A stretch of 64,000 bases of DNA from Thermorudis peleae (GTDB lineage Bacteria; Chloroflexota; Chloroflexia; Thermomicrobiales; Thermomicrobiaceae), in the NCBI RefSeq assembly GCF_000744775.1, contig NZ_JQMP01000004.1, forward strand, positions 558,001 through 622,000, read 5' to 3'. A program made the translations under genes and the position numbers. The notes under the pieces are model-generated. The model saw nothing but the letters and a program-made list of their open reading frames with translations. It was not told where the DNA came from and made no database searches. This document shows positions 35,870-45,164 of this stretch, in pieces. Numbering within the stretch: the first letter of the stretch is position 1; each line of letters opens with the position of its first letter.

Positions 35870-37032
35870 CGCACACCCTCCTTCAGCCGCTCACGCGTTG
35901 GCTCATGCAAAATCTCGCCATCTTTTGCCAAGACCACACCCCGGATAATCTCATCGTCCAAGTTGAGATTCAGCTGGCCATTCGGGGCAAGGAGTTCCAG
36001 TAAGGCCGTCAGGTTACGGGCGTACATCTGGCTCGCAGTGAACGCCATTTCGCTCGGCAAGTTGAGCGGCCCCATAATCGTTACGCCATGTCGCACCACC
36101 GTCTCACCGGGAACCGTGAGCTCACAGTTACCACCCTGTTCAGCAGCGAGGTCGACGATCACCGAGCGTGGCCGCATCGCCTCAACCGTTGAGGCGCGAA
36201 TTAACAGCGGTGCGCGACGACCTGGTACCAGCGCAGTGGTAATGACGACATCAGCTTCGACACAGTGGTTATGGATGAGCTCTTGTTCAAGCCGTAAGTG
36301 CTCTTCAGCAAGTTCCTTCGCGTAGCCGCCGACCTCTTCGGACTTAATCTCAATCTCCAGGAATTTTGCCCCGAGGCTCTCAACTTGCTCTTTGACGACA
36401 GGACGCGTGTCGAAAGCTTCAACAACGGCACCAAGCCGGCGCGCCATCGCGATTGCCTGGAGCCCGGCAACCCCAGCACCAAGGACGAGCACCTTGGCTG
36501 GGCGGATCGTCCCAGCAGCCGTCATGAGCAGAGGGAAGAACTTGGGCAAGGCATTGGCGGCCAACAACACCGCCTTATAGCCTGCCACTGTGCTCATCGA
36601 TGACAGCGCGTCCATTGGTTGCGCGCGGGTAATGCGGGGAATGGTATCAACGCTAATAGCGATCACGTGGCGAGCGGCGAGCTGAGCGACAAGCTCGGGA
36701 TAGAGGAGCGGTTGGAGAAACGCGATCACGGCTGTGCCAGGGCGAAGCTGCGCGATTTCCTCCTCCGTTGGCCGCTGCACCTTCGTAATGACTTCGGCTT
36801 GCTGGTAGACCGCTGCGGCATCGGGTGCGATCACCGCCCCAGCTGCCTCATATTCGGCATCGGGGAACCCCGCGGCAAGTCCAGCTTCGCGTTCAACCAC
36901 TACCTGGAAACCACGGCCACGGAGCTTGCGGACCGCTTCCGGCGTGAGGGCAACACGCCGCTCACCTGGCATCGTCTCACGGGGTACGCCGATCGTTAGT
37001 CCTGTTCCTTCTGCACGCTGCACGGTTTGCAC
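35866..37032 (-). CDS. pntA1: NAD(P) transhydrogenase, alpha subunit part 1 (NAD-binding part)
   Basis: Soluble NAD(H)-binding subunit of the alanine-dehydrogenase/PntA family: IGVPRETMPGERRVALTPEA at the N-terminus, VLVLGAGVAGLQAIAMARRL for the dinucleotide fold, and the loop region VVIDL. 388 residues. The GTG at 37032 or the one at 37023 may be the start; the latter has better spacing to GAAGGGG. First gene of pntA1-pntA2-pntB, which supplies NADPH. Confidence 0.94.
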   Translation of the reverse strand: MQTVQRAEGTGLTIGVPRETMPGERRVALTPEAVRKLRGRGFQVVVEREAGLAAGFPDAEYEAAGAVIAPDAAAVYQQAEVITKVQRPTEEEIAQLRPGTAVIAFLQPLLYPELVAQLAARHVIAISVDTIPRITRAQPMDALSSMSTVAGYKAVLLAANALPKFFPLLMTAAGTIRPAKVLVLGAGVAGLQAIAMARRLGAVVEAFDTRPVVKEQVESLGAKFLEIEIKSEEVGGYAKELAEEHLRLEQELIHNHCVEADVVITTALVPGRRAPLLIRASTVEAMRPRSVIVDLAAEQGGNCELTVPGETVVRHGVTIMGPLNLPSEMAFTASQMYARNLTALLELLAPNGQLNLNLDDEIIRGVVLAKDGEILHEPTRERLKEGVR

Positions 37033-37226
37033 CCCTTCACGCTACCCCCCGGCCCGCGCGAAAGAAAGCCCTGAACGCTGCGACACCAACGTCCGGGCAT
37101 GTTCTGTAAAAAATCTGCGCGTAGACTACCAAGCCGGAGCGCCATGCGACTTCCTGCCTGCTCGCCGCAAGCGTACTTGGCGCATTGCAGGACTGTCAAT
37201 AGCTGTGAAAGAGGAAGGGGATCACC

Positions 37227-37727
37227 ATGGTCTGGGTGTGGGCGGGGATTCGATGGATCCACTTGCTTGCCGCCATGATCTGGGTTGGCGGCCAGTTGTT
37301 TCTTGTGCTGGTCTTACAGCCAGTGTTACGTCGTGAGCTACCAGCGGCACAGCGCATCCAGCTTGTTGCAACGGTCGGACGACGCTACGGCCACATCTCC
37401 TGGGCTGCCTTAGCGTTGCTCGTCATTACCGGATTCCTGAACGGTGTGCACCGACATCTTCACTGGGCGGCGCTGCCAACAGCCGATTCACCGTACGCGC
37501 ATACCCTGCTTGTGAAACTCGGCTTTGTTGTGCTGGTCTTGATCATGACTATCCTTCACGGACAAGTCGTGGGTCCACGCCTCACGCGCCTCGCCACAAG
37601 TGCAGGATCGAACCCGAGCGTTGCAGCATCCTATCGTCGCATGCTGCGCCTCTCAGTCGCCATCACAAGTCTGAACCTGTTGCTCAATCTCGCTATTGTT
37701 TTCCTGTCAGCACGACTCGTTTCTTAG
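37227..37727 (+). CDS. CopD-like membrane protein
   Basis: A 166-residue protein with four hydrophobic segments. IRWIHLLAAMIWVGGQLFL, GHISWAALALLVITGFLNG and VKLGFVVLVLIMTILHG match the CopD/YcnJ-type domain seen in copper-handling and in cytochrome-like membrane proteins; three His residues lie in or near the helices. Function is not assigned. ATG follows GAAGGGG; the last 4 bp overlap the convergent LysM gene. Confidence 0.65.
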   Translation: MVWVWAGIRWIHLLAAMIWVGGQLFLVLVLQPVLRRELPAAQRIQLVATVGRRYGHISWAALALLVITGFLNGVHRHLHWAALPTADSPYAHTLLVKLGFVVLVLIMTILHGQVVGPRLTRLATSAGSNPSVAASYRRMLRLSVAITSLNLLLNLAIVFLSARLVS

Positions 37728-39022
37728 CCCCATTGCGCTGGTACAACGAGGAGGGCCATCCCATCAAAATACCCCCATGCCCGCATAAAGTCATCCCAAG
37801 AGAACGTGCGGTATTGACCATCGCCAGGATCGACAACATAGACCTGCGTGTCATCGTAACCGTAGACTACGACGACATGCTCTTGAGGAACCAGCGTAAA
37901 GGACTCGCCGTTATAGCTGGCTCGCAGCCGCTGCTGGACACTCGCATTGTTGGTTATCCAGACGATGACGGGATGTCCCGCAGCAATCTCACGCGTGAGA
38001 ACACTGCGGTCGCCCTGGGCATAGACAGCCTGGGCATGAAAGCCATAGCGAGCCAGCAGGGGAACGAGCGGCTCAGCATAAACACCATAGTTATCGATGC
38101 CACCAAAAGCTCCGCTCATGTTGCCGCGGAACCCATAGTGTGGATTCGGATGATGCGGCATGTTTTCGATAAACACCCATTCAGAAATCGGTCGCCCGTA
38201 ATAGGCAGTGACGATACTCAATGCTGCTGCTTCACAGCTGAGTGGTAACGACTGGCGATAGGCAGGGACACCACTGAGTTGGACACCGCGCTGATCCTGG
38301 TATGTTGCCTGGCCAGTTGGAATGATCAGTTTTTGACCGACCACAATTCGATTGGGATCAGGCAAGTGGTTCGTCTCAATTACGGCATCCAAGCTGACCC
38401 CGTAGTGTTGTGCAATATCCCACAGCGATTCTCCTGCTTGGACAATATGCGTCATGAACTGTGTTTGTTCACCCGATGGAGACGCATTGGACGATGGAGA
38501 AACGATTGGGACAAGCAGCACCTGTCCCGGCATCAAGCGATTCGGATTGACGCCAGGGTTAGCTTGTTGCAGAGCAGAGAGCGACACTCCATATTGCTGC
38601 GCGATCAAGGAAAGGGTTTCGCCAGCCTGGACAGTATGGCGATACTGAATTCCATCAGTTCCGCTCGCCACCGTTAACCGCATACCGGGGAGAATCAGAT
38701 TCGGATTGCTGAGCTGGTTGATACGCGCAAGGGTATCAACGGTTGTTCCATATTGCTGCGCAATGCCCCAAAGGGTCTCGCCTGGCTGGACGACATGGAC
38801 CGTCGCGGCCGCTGCTGGGCTAACCAGCAGCGCACTCAGCCCGCCAGCTAGCGCAGCAGCACGCCATCGGTAACCACGGCGACGTCGTGAGCGACCAAAG
38901 GTCTGAGCTGGACGCGGTGGTACGGGAGAAACAGGAGGATGAGATACTGTTCGCGACGACAATCGGGTCGCATACAGCGTCACGATTCCTCGCGCACTCT
39001 CGTCGCCCCTCGCTTGAACCAT
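37724..39022 (-). CDS. Secreted LysM-repeat protein with C39-type cysteine peptidase domain
   Basis: After a basic start and one hydrophobic export segment (AAALAGGLSALLVSPAAAA) come three LysM wall-binding repeats: VVQPGETLWGIAQQYG, TVQAGETLSLIAQQYG and IVQAGESLWDIAQHYG. The C-terminal domain is of peptidase C39_2 type with Cys in SLPLSCEAAALSIV, His in PQEHVVVVYGYDD and VVDPGDGQ. It probably binds and cuts in the cell wall. ATG 39022 follows GGAAGGAG; 432 residues. Confidence 0.88.
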   Translation of the reverse strand: MVQARGDESARGIVTLYATRLSSRTVSHPPVSPVPPRPAQTFGRSRRRRGYRWRAAALAGGLSALLVSPAAAATVHVVQPGETLWGIAQQYGTTVDTLARINQLSNPNLILPGMRLTVASGTDGIQYRHTVQAGETLSLIAQQYGVSLSALQQANPGVNPNRLMPGQVLLVPIVSPSSNASPSGEQTQFMTHIVQAGESLWDIAQHYGVSLDAVIETNHLPDPNRIVVGQKLIIPTGQATYQDQRGVQLSGVPAYRQSLPLSCEAAALSIVTAYYGRPISEWVFIENMPHHPNPHYGFRGNMSGAFGGIDNYGVYAEPLVPLLARYGFHAQAVYAQGDRSVLTREIAAGHPVIVWITNNASVQQRLRASYNGESFTLVPQEHVVVVYGYDDTQVYVVDPGDGQYRTFSWDDFMRAWGYFDGMALLVVPAQWG

Positions 39023-39125
39023 ACCCCGCTCCTTCCCCCAACTGCCCGGACATAGTGTACGTACATCATACTTGAAGAGAAGCGGCGGTGACAAGGGGGC
39101 AACGAGGAGAGAATGTGTGATCAGC

Positions 39126-39818
39126 CTACTTCTGCAGTGTACGGACGCCCTCCGGTTCACCAACAATGACGAGGTCAGCGAGGTTCAGGAAAAGGCCATG
39201 ATCAACCACGCCAGTTATCACTTTCATTGCTGTCGCAAGGCCGGCTGGGTCGGCAATTGGCCCAAAGTGCACATCAAGGATGTAGTTGCCATTATCACTT
39301 CGAAAAGGGGTACCATCACGCTTACGGCGAAGCTGCGGCTGGCCTCCAAGCGCAGTCAATGCACGGGCTGGGTACTGCCATGCAAACGGGACGACCTCAA
39401 CCGGAACCGGAGAGCGCGTTCCCAATTGGTCAACAAGCTTGGTTGGATCAATCACAATAACGCGCCGGCGTGCGAGCGACGCAACAAGCTTTTCACGGAC
39501 AAGTGCTCCACCATGGCCTTTGATTAAGGCTAACGTTTGCGGCTCAACCTCGTCTGCGCCATCGATCACCATGTCAATTGTGGTGACCGCTCCGGGATCA
39601 AGCAGGGGGATGCCGAGCCGTCGCGCCAGGCGGGCTGAGCGCAACGAAGTCGGCACCCCTTGAAACAAGAGCCCCTGGCGCATGCGCTCAGCCAATGCGC
39701 GAATCGCAAGCTCGGCCGTAGTCCCGCTGCCAAGGCCGACAACCATGCCAGACTCAACAAGGGTGGCAGCATAATTTGCTGCCACCGCTTTGAGGCGCTC
39801 GCGCTCAGCCAGCCGCAT
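39126..39818 (-). CDS. rpiA: Ribose-5-phosphate isomerase A
   Basis: Interconverts ribose 5-phosphate and ribulose 5-phosphate. Motifs are GMVVGLGSGTTAELAIRAL, IDMVIDGADEVEPQ, LIKGHGGALVREKLVA and NYILDVHFG. The start at ATG 39818 has GAGGGA; earlier codons of the frame belong to the end of the transketolase gene. 230 residues. It is 10 bp after transketolase part C, making a pentose-phosphate operon. Confidence 0.95.
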   Translation of the reverse strand: MRLAERERLKAVAANYAATLVESGMVVGLGSGTTAELAIRALAERMRQGLLFQGVPTSLRSARLARRLGIPLLDPGAVTTIDMVIDGADEVEPQTLALIKGHGGALVREKLVASLARRRVIVIDPTKLVDQLGTRSPVPVEVVPFAWQYPARALTALGGQPQLRRKRDGTPFRSDNGNYILDVHFGPIADPAGLATAMKVITGVVDHGLFLNLADLVIVGEPEGVRTLQK

Positions 39819-39828
39819 GCTTGTCCCT

Positions 39829-40794
39829 CTATTCGGCGCGCTCGAGGAGTGATGTCGCAGCTGCCACAATCCGCTCGGCCGTCAAGCCATAGTGAACGAG
39901 GAGTGCATCAGGATCTCCTGATTCAGCATAGGTATCACCAAGGTCAACGAAGCGGATTGGGCACGGGCTGTGCTCAGCAACAGCCATCGCGACAGCACTT
40001 CCAAGTCCACCGTGGTGCAGGTGCTCTTCAGCAACGACGATGCCACGCGTTTCACGGGCAGCTGCTCCAAGGGCCTCTGTATCAATCGGCTTCACCGTTG
40101 GCATGTCGAGAACCCGAGCAGAGATCCCCTGTTCGGCAAGCATCTCCGCAGCATCCAACGCGGCCGCGACCATAATACCGTTGGCGACGAGTGTCACGTC
40201 ATGGCCATCCCGAAGCTGGTAGGCTTTGCCAATCTCAAACTTCATATCAGGATCGTGGACAATTGGCACAGGCGGACGACCAAGGCGCAAATACGTTGGC
40301 CCATCGTGCTCAAGCATGGCACGGACAGCAGCACGTGTCGCATGCTCGTCAGCCGGGACAAGTACCGCAACCCCTGGCAAGGCACAGGCCAACGCGACAT
40401 CCTCAATGCCCATCTGCGAGGGGCCATCCTCACCAATGCTAATACCGGCGTGGCTCCCCACGAGTTTGACATTCAGATGGGGAAAGGCAACGCCCATGCG
40501 AATTTGATCAAAGGCATTACAGAGCAGGAAGCAGGCAAAACTTGCCGCAACCGCAATCTTCCCGTTTGCTGCCAACCCGGAGGCGACACTCACCAGATTA
40601 GACTCCGCAATACCGACGTTGAAGAAGCGATCAGGAAAGGCCTGGGCGAACCACTCGGTTCGCGTCGAATTACTTACATCGCCGTCAACGACGACAAGAT
40701 TCGGAAATTCGTGACCAAGATCACGCAGTGCCTCACCAAATGCATCCCGGGTTGCCTTGCCAAGCTTCAACCCAACACGTGTCCCAAGCTTCAT
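39829..40794 (-). CDS. Transketolase, C-terminal subunit
   Basis: Pyrimidine-binding and C-terminal domains of transketolase: VVVDGDVSNSTRTEWFAQAF, FNVGIAESNLVSVASGLA, GEDGPSQMGIEDVALACALP and VVAEEHLHHGGLGSAVAM. 321 residues. The start ATG overlaps the stop of the N-terminal half (ATGA), so the two subunits are made together. Split transketolases are common in thermophiles and archaea. Confidence 0.93.
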   Translation of the reverse strand: MKLGTRVGLKLGKATRDAFGEALRDLGHEFPNLVVVDGDVSNSTRTEWFAQAFPDRFFNVGIAESNLVSVASGLAANGKIAVAASFACFLLCNAFDQIRMGVAFPHLNVKLVGSHAGISIGEDGPSQMGIEDVALACALPGVAVLVPADEHATRAAVRAMLEHDGPTYLRLGRPPVPIVHDPDMKFEIGKAYQLRDGHDVTLVANGIMVAAALDAAEMLAEQGISARVLDMPTVKPIDTEALGAAARETRGIVVAEEHLHHGGLGSAVAMAVAEHSPCPIRFVDLGDTYAESGDPDALLVHYGLTAERIVAAATSLLERAE

Positions 40795-41633
40795 TGCAGC
40801 GCCTCCAACGCTTCCTGCAGCCGATCCTTCGGAACAGCCCGTCCATGCCAGGTGAAATCTTTCTCAAGGAACGGCACGCCCTTCCCTTTAACAGTGTAGG
40901 CAATCACGGCAACCGGCCCATCGTGATAGTCGCGCGCAAAACGCAGCGTCTCATGGACGGCCAGCAGGTCGTGTCCATTGACTTCTACCACTTTCCAACC
41001 AAACGCTCGCCATTGATCAGCGTAGCGCTGTGGATCGGCAACTGCAGTGACCGGAGAAGTCTGCTGGAAGCGGTTATGATCGACAATGGCAACAAGGTTG
41101 CCCAGTCGGCGACGGCCAGCCGCAAGGGCCGCTTCCCACACTTGGCCTTCTTCAATTTCTCCATCACCAAGCAGGACATAGACTTGATAGTCTCGGCCAT
41201 CAAGCTGGCCGGCGAGCGCGTGTCCAATCCCAATCGAGAGTCCTTGCCCCAGGCTTCCGGTCGACGCTTCAACCCCGGGAAGGCGACGCATATTTGGATG
41301 GCCCTCGAGCGGACTGCCCAGCTTGCGCAACGTTTTCAGCTGTTCCTTGGGGAAATAGCCGGCCTCAGCGAGCACGGCGTAGAGGATTGGTGCGGCATGG
41401 CCCTTTGACAGGATGAAACGATCACGGTCGGGCCAATCGGGCCGATGTGGGTCGTAGCGCAGAATGCCACCAAAATAGAGCGCCACCATGATCTCAACAG
41501 CAGACATCGAGCTTGTTGGGTGTCCTGAGCCTGCCTCCGTCGTCATGATTAACACTTCACGGCGTAACTCACGAGCAAGCGTTGTCAAGCGATCGATTTC
41601 CTGCGCGTTCAGGAGCAATGTTTGCTGTCCCAT
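40791..41633 (-). CDS. Transketolase, N-terminal subunit
   Basis: Thiamine-diphosphate-binding half of transketolase: GSGHPTSSMSAVEIMVAL, FILSKGHAAPILYAVLA, GSLGQGLSIGIGHALAG and the ThDP motif LLGDGEIEEGQVWEAAL to VDHNRFQ. 280 residues. ATG 41633 follows GGAGGGAGG. First gene of the operon with transketolase C and rpiA. Confidence 0.94.
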   Translation of the reverse strand: MGQQTLLLNAQEIDRLTTLARELRREVLIMTTEAGSGHPTSSMSAVEIMVALYFGGILRYDPHRPDWPDRDRFILSKGHAAPILYAVLAEAGYFPKEQLKTLRKLGSPLEGHPNMRRLPGVEASTGSLGQGLSIGIGHALAGQLDGRDYQVYVLLGDGEIEEGQVWEAALAAGRRRLGNLVAIVDHNRFQQTSPVTAVADPQRYADQWRAFGWKVVEVNGHDLLAVHETLRFARDYHDGPVAVIAYTVKGKGVPFLEKDFTWHGRAVPKDRLQEALEALQ

Positions 41634-41848
41634 GCGGCCTCCCTCCGCCGACCATTCCACCATACCGCCATTCTACTCCGGCCAACATGAACAGGCTGCG
41701 TTCACCCGCATGGAATAGGCTTGACAGCACGGGTAGCTTCCTGCAAGATGTGCAATGAAAATACGGGGATAATCAGCACAAAGCCTTTCACCCTTGCATT
41801 CAGACCCGTGCAGCGCACTCTCGATATATGAAAACAGGGAAGGGAAAG

Positions 41849-43549
41849 ATGGGGAATTGGCGGGTAGGGAGTATCGGGAGAATAGTCCTTACACTCGTAC
41901 TTCTTGGAATCCTTCTCAGCAGTCTCTCGTTCGGCACAGCAGCAGCGACAACCGCAGTTGTTACCGGCACCAACGGCGATGGCCTACGATTACGTCAACA
42001 ACCAAGCCTTGATGCGATGACGCTCACGGTTATGCCTGAAGGCGCAACGGTGACCGTGACCGGCTCACCCGTAACTGACAGCGATGGCCACCAGTGGCTG
42101 CCAGTACGCTACAACGGCCTCGACGGCTTTGCCATGAGCACATTTCTCAAGCCCGCAGGCGACAGCACTGCACAGCTTCAAGGACAAGCATTCCAGGTTG
42201 GCCAAGCGGTTGTCGTCACCCACACTGATGGTGACGGTGTGAACATCCGGCAAGGGCCAAGTTACCAGATGCCTGTTATCACCGCTGTCCCCGAAGGGAC
42301 GGTCCTTAAGATCGCTGGCGAGGCCCAAACTGACACTGACGGGAACACTTGGTGGCCAGTGCAGTATAGTGGCGTAAAAGGCTGGGTGAATGGCCAATAT
42401 CTGGCACCAACGAATCAGCCCTCAGCCGCTTCTGCGCTACCTAGCGCCTCAGGGGTGACATTTCGTGTCTATGCCCATCGGGAAGGGTTGATCGGCTCAA
42501 CGACAGCCAATGGACATACGATCCAACCGACCGATATCTTCGTTGCGCTTCCCTGTGCCTGTGCACTCGCGAGCAACGGTGGTGGAGAATTCAAGGTGCT
42601 TATCACCTACAATGGCCGGGCGATTGTGGCGCCAGTGTGGGATGTCGGTCCGTGGAATGTTGATGACAACTACTGGGATCCGCCGACGGTTCGACGCTGG
42701 AAGGATCTGCCTCAAGGCGTGCCAGAAGCGATGGCAGCGTATTACCAGGGATACAACAACGGACAAGACGGCAGTGGACGTAAGGTTGCAAGTCCAGCTG
42801 GCATCGACATTTCTGATGCCGCGTTCTATGCCCTCGGGATGACGGATTCCGACTGGGTCACGGTTACCTTCCTCTGGGTTGGCCAGCCGGCTGATCTAAA
42901 CCCTTCCCTACCCGCAGGGTATGACGCACCGACCGTTCAACCTGGGCAACGGCCACCCCTTGATCCTACGCCCCCCAAAGATGCACGGTACTATACCTTC
43001 TATGCACAAACTGGGCACAATGTGCCAGCCTTCTTCCAGGCCTTCTGGTCAGCGCACGGAGGGCTCGAAGCGTTCGGCTTACCCATGAGCGAAGTATTCC
43101 GCGAAGCACGAATCGATGGCACAACACGCATCGTCCAGTACTTCGAGCGCGCTATCTTCGTCTACAACCCGAGCGCACCAGCCGATCAGCGTGTCCAACT
43201 CGCGCCAATTGGCTACTATGCGACCGCGCCTGATCAAGCCTGGCTTCCAGTTGCTCCGTTCGCCAGCAACGCTGACCATGAATACAACTCACAAACCGGC
43301 CATTCGCTAAATTTCGGATTAAAACAGTATTGGCATGACCATGACGGCATGACAACCCTTGGCCCGCCGATTACGGAAGAATTTCGGGTTACCTTGCCGG
43401 ACGGGCGGTGGTATATTGCGCAACTCTTTGTCTATGGTCGGCTCGAATGGTGGCCCGACCGAGCCGGCCAACCCGACGCAATCACCCGTGGACGATTGAC
43501 CGTTGAGCTGTTACAGCAAGCTGGCTGGCTGAACCCTTCAGGTTCATAA
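41849..43549 (+). CDS. Secreted protein with two SH3b domains, a barwin-like middle and Chloroflexota tail repeats
   Basis: Signal peptide (RIVLTLVLLGILLSSLSFGT) then two bacterial SH3 domains with the pattern GDGLRLRQQPSLDAMTL and GDGVNIRQGPSYQMPVI. The middle contains VLITYNGRAIVAPVWDVGPW and AGIDISDAAFYALG, the signature of double-psi/RlpA-like wall proteins. The C-terminus repeats a tail of the type IVQYFERAIFVYNP and IAQLFVYGRLEWWP. Likely an extracellular wall-associated protein. ATG 41849 with GGGAAGGG is preferred over ATG 41828. 566 residues. Confidence 0.8.
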   Translation: MGNWRVGSIGRIVLTLVLLGILLSSLSFGTAAATTAVVTGTNGDGLRLRQQPSLDAMTLTVMPEGATVTVTGSPVTDSDGHQWLPVRYNGLDGFAMSTFLKPAGDSTAQLQGQAFQVGQAVVVTHTDGDGVNIRQGPSYQMPVITAVPEGTVLKIAGEAQTDTDGNTWWPVQYSGVKGWVNGQYLAPTNQPSAASALPSASGVTFRVYAHREGLIGSTTANGHTIQPTDIFVALPCACALASNGGGEFKVLITYNGRAIVAPVWDVGPWNVDDNYWDPPTVRRWKDLPQGVPEAMAAYYQGYNNGQDGSGRKVASPAGIDISDAAFYALGMTDSDWVTVTFLWVGQPADLNPSLPAGYDAPTVQPGQRPPLDPTPPKDARYYTFYAQTGHNVPAFFQAFWSAHGGLEAFGLPMSEVFREARIDGTTRIVQYFERAIFVYNPSAPADQRVQLAPIGYYATAPDQAWLPVAPFASNADHEYNSQTGHSLNFGLKQYWHDHDGMTTLGPPITEEFRVTLPDGRWYIAQLFVYGRLEWWPDRAGQPDAITRGRLTVELLQQAGWLNPSGS

Positions 43550-43693
43550 CGTGTAGGCAGCGACGACTGTGTTACAGTTGACATACGTGCAGGCGCGAGG
43601 CAGGGAGTGGCGGGCAGCGATGTCCGTATCGCTCACAGGGCATCAACCAGCAGCACGAGAAGGCGCCCAGTGTGAGCGCCGGGACGGCCTTGT

Positions 43694-44707
43694 GTGGTGA
43701 AGCGCTTCCTCATCTTTGGTGCGATTACCACGTCTTTCGCTGTCCTTGGCTTTATGGACTGGCGCTCGTTCGTGAATGCACTGATGGCTATTCCCGTCAG
43801 TGCTATTGGGCTTGTCTTCGGTATCCTCTTCGCCGTTGAACTTCTCAAAAGCCTTCGATGGGCACTATATCTGCGTGCAGCGCGACTCCCGATCTCAGTC
43901 CTGGATGCGGTGACGAGCTACCTTGCCGCCCAAACAGCATGTACTCTGCCTGGTGGCAGTGTCTTCAGTGCTCGCTTGGCCGAAGAGCACCATCCAGGCG
44001 TACGGATGCGCCAAGCTGCAGCTGGCCTCGTTATCCAGAGTCTGTGTGATTGGGTTGCCCTCGCGCTTGTTGCAGCGGGTGCCGTGCTCCTCACCCACCA
44101 GTGGCGCCTGCAGCTTGCTTTCCCAGCCTTGACACTTTGCGTATCGCTTGGGGCCATGGTGCTCTTACGGAGCGAAGCACTCGGCAAGTGGACCCTGCAG
44201 AGTCTCAGTCGGTGGCGGCTGACGCGCCGGTTCACGTCCGTTGAGGAAGATTTTCGCACCCACCTCGTCAGGATGCTTCGGCTCCCCGTTATTAGCAATG
44301 GGGTCTTACTCAGCATAGCGACTACCTTCCTTTCCATTACAGCGATTACGGTGCTTGCCAACGGCATGACTGCGCGTGGTTTGGCCTTTAGCGAAGGCAT
44401 GTATGCCCATACCTTCAGCATGATGGCGCAAGCCGCGTTACCATCAGTTGGTGGCGTCTCTGCTGGGGACATCGGCTTAGCTGGAATGCTCCGTTACCTC
44501 GGCATGGGGTTCGGGCATGCGGCAATGGTATCGTTCACCTATCGCTCGCTGAGCACCCTCTTCCGAACGCTCACTGGAGTGGTGACACTCGTCTTCCGTT
44601 ATCCACACTTGCTGGTCGGCACGGAGCATCCATCGCGGTGGCTTGGCCTGCGAGCAGTACTCCGTGGTCTGCCGAGTGGCTCACCCGCATCGGGCGGCGA
44701 GGATTAG
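43694..44707 (+). CDS. UPF0104/LPG-synthase TM-region family membrane protein
   Basis: A second protein of this family, 337 residues, seven to eight hydrophobic segments, with the family-like core TACTLPGGSVFSARLAEEHH and AALPSVGGVSAGDIGLAGML. Similar proteins are flippases or partners of lipid glycosyltransferases. GTG 43694 or 43697 is the start, with only a weak ribosome site. The last 137 bp overlap the convergent unknown gene 44571-45164, so one end may be overcalled. Confidence 0.68.
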   Translation: MVKRFLIFGAITTSFAVLGFMDWRSFVNALMAIPVSAIGLVFGILFAVELLKSLRWALYLRAARLPISVLDAVTSYLAAQTACTLPGGSVFSARLAEEHHPGVRMRQAAAGLVIQSLCDWVALALVAAGAVLLTHQWRLQLAFPALTLCVSLGAMVLLRSEALGKWTLQSLSRWRLTRRFTSVEEDFRTHLVRMLRLPVISNGVLLSIATTFLSITAITVLANGMTARGLAFSEGMYAHTFSMMAQAALPSVGGVSAGDIGLAGMLRYLGMGFGHAAMVSFTYRSLSTLFRTLTGVVTLVFRYPHLLVGTEHPSRWLGLRAVLRGLPSGSPASGGED

Positions 44708-45164
44708 CCGCAGCTGTGTGGTGCATCGTTCGTGGTAATGCTGCTTGCCATTCCCTCACCAACGGCTCGACAACGATGATGAACTGCGCAAGGTGGCGAG
44801 CAAGACGCTGAACCAACGTCTCGCTCAGTGGCTGATAGGGCCAGAGTTGAAAGAGATGGCCCCAACTTGGCGTCCATCGCTCAAGTTCGGTTTCTGGACC
44901 AAGCAGATCCTTAAGTTCCACGCTGTATTGATCCAGCCAGTCCAGGAGTTGCTCAACCAACTCTGGCCCAATCTCAAAATGAAAGCCAAGCTCAATCTGC
45001 CGTACTGCACCATTGAGCCAGACTTCATAGTGCAGCCGCGGATCGGTATAGTAGACCTTCACAAGGTGCGGCGCATGACGAACGTGGAATGTACTGAGCG
45101 CCGGTGGCAAGTGCTCGCGAAGAGCTGTGATCAGATCATGGAAGAATTCTCGATGCGTCAGCAT
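44571..45164 (-). CDS. Protein of unknown function
   Basis: A 197-residue protein beginning MLTHREFFHDLITALREHL behind GGTGGAG. I do not recognise a family. The first 145 residues look like real folded sequence (VKVYYTDPRLHYEVWLNG, LGFHFEIGPELVEQLLDWL); the last 50 are low in pattern and overlap the convergent gene. Its start overlaps the divergent APH-type gene by 12 bp. Confidence 0.6.
   Translation of the reverse strand: MLTHREFFHDLITALREHLPPALSTFHVRHAPHLVKVYYTDPRLHYEVWLNGAVRQIELGFHFEIGPELVEQLLDWLDQYSVELKDLLGPETELERWTPSWGHLFQLWPYQPLSETLVQRLARHLAQFIIVVEPLVREWQAALPRTMHHTAAANPRRPMRVSHSADHGVLLAGQATAMDAPCRPASVDNGRRVSPLQ

Noticed and set aside
39970-40899. 309-codon open frame on the plus strand over transketolase
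   Set aside because: Antisense to the well-conserved transketolase subunits; composition is not protein-like.
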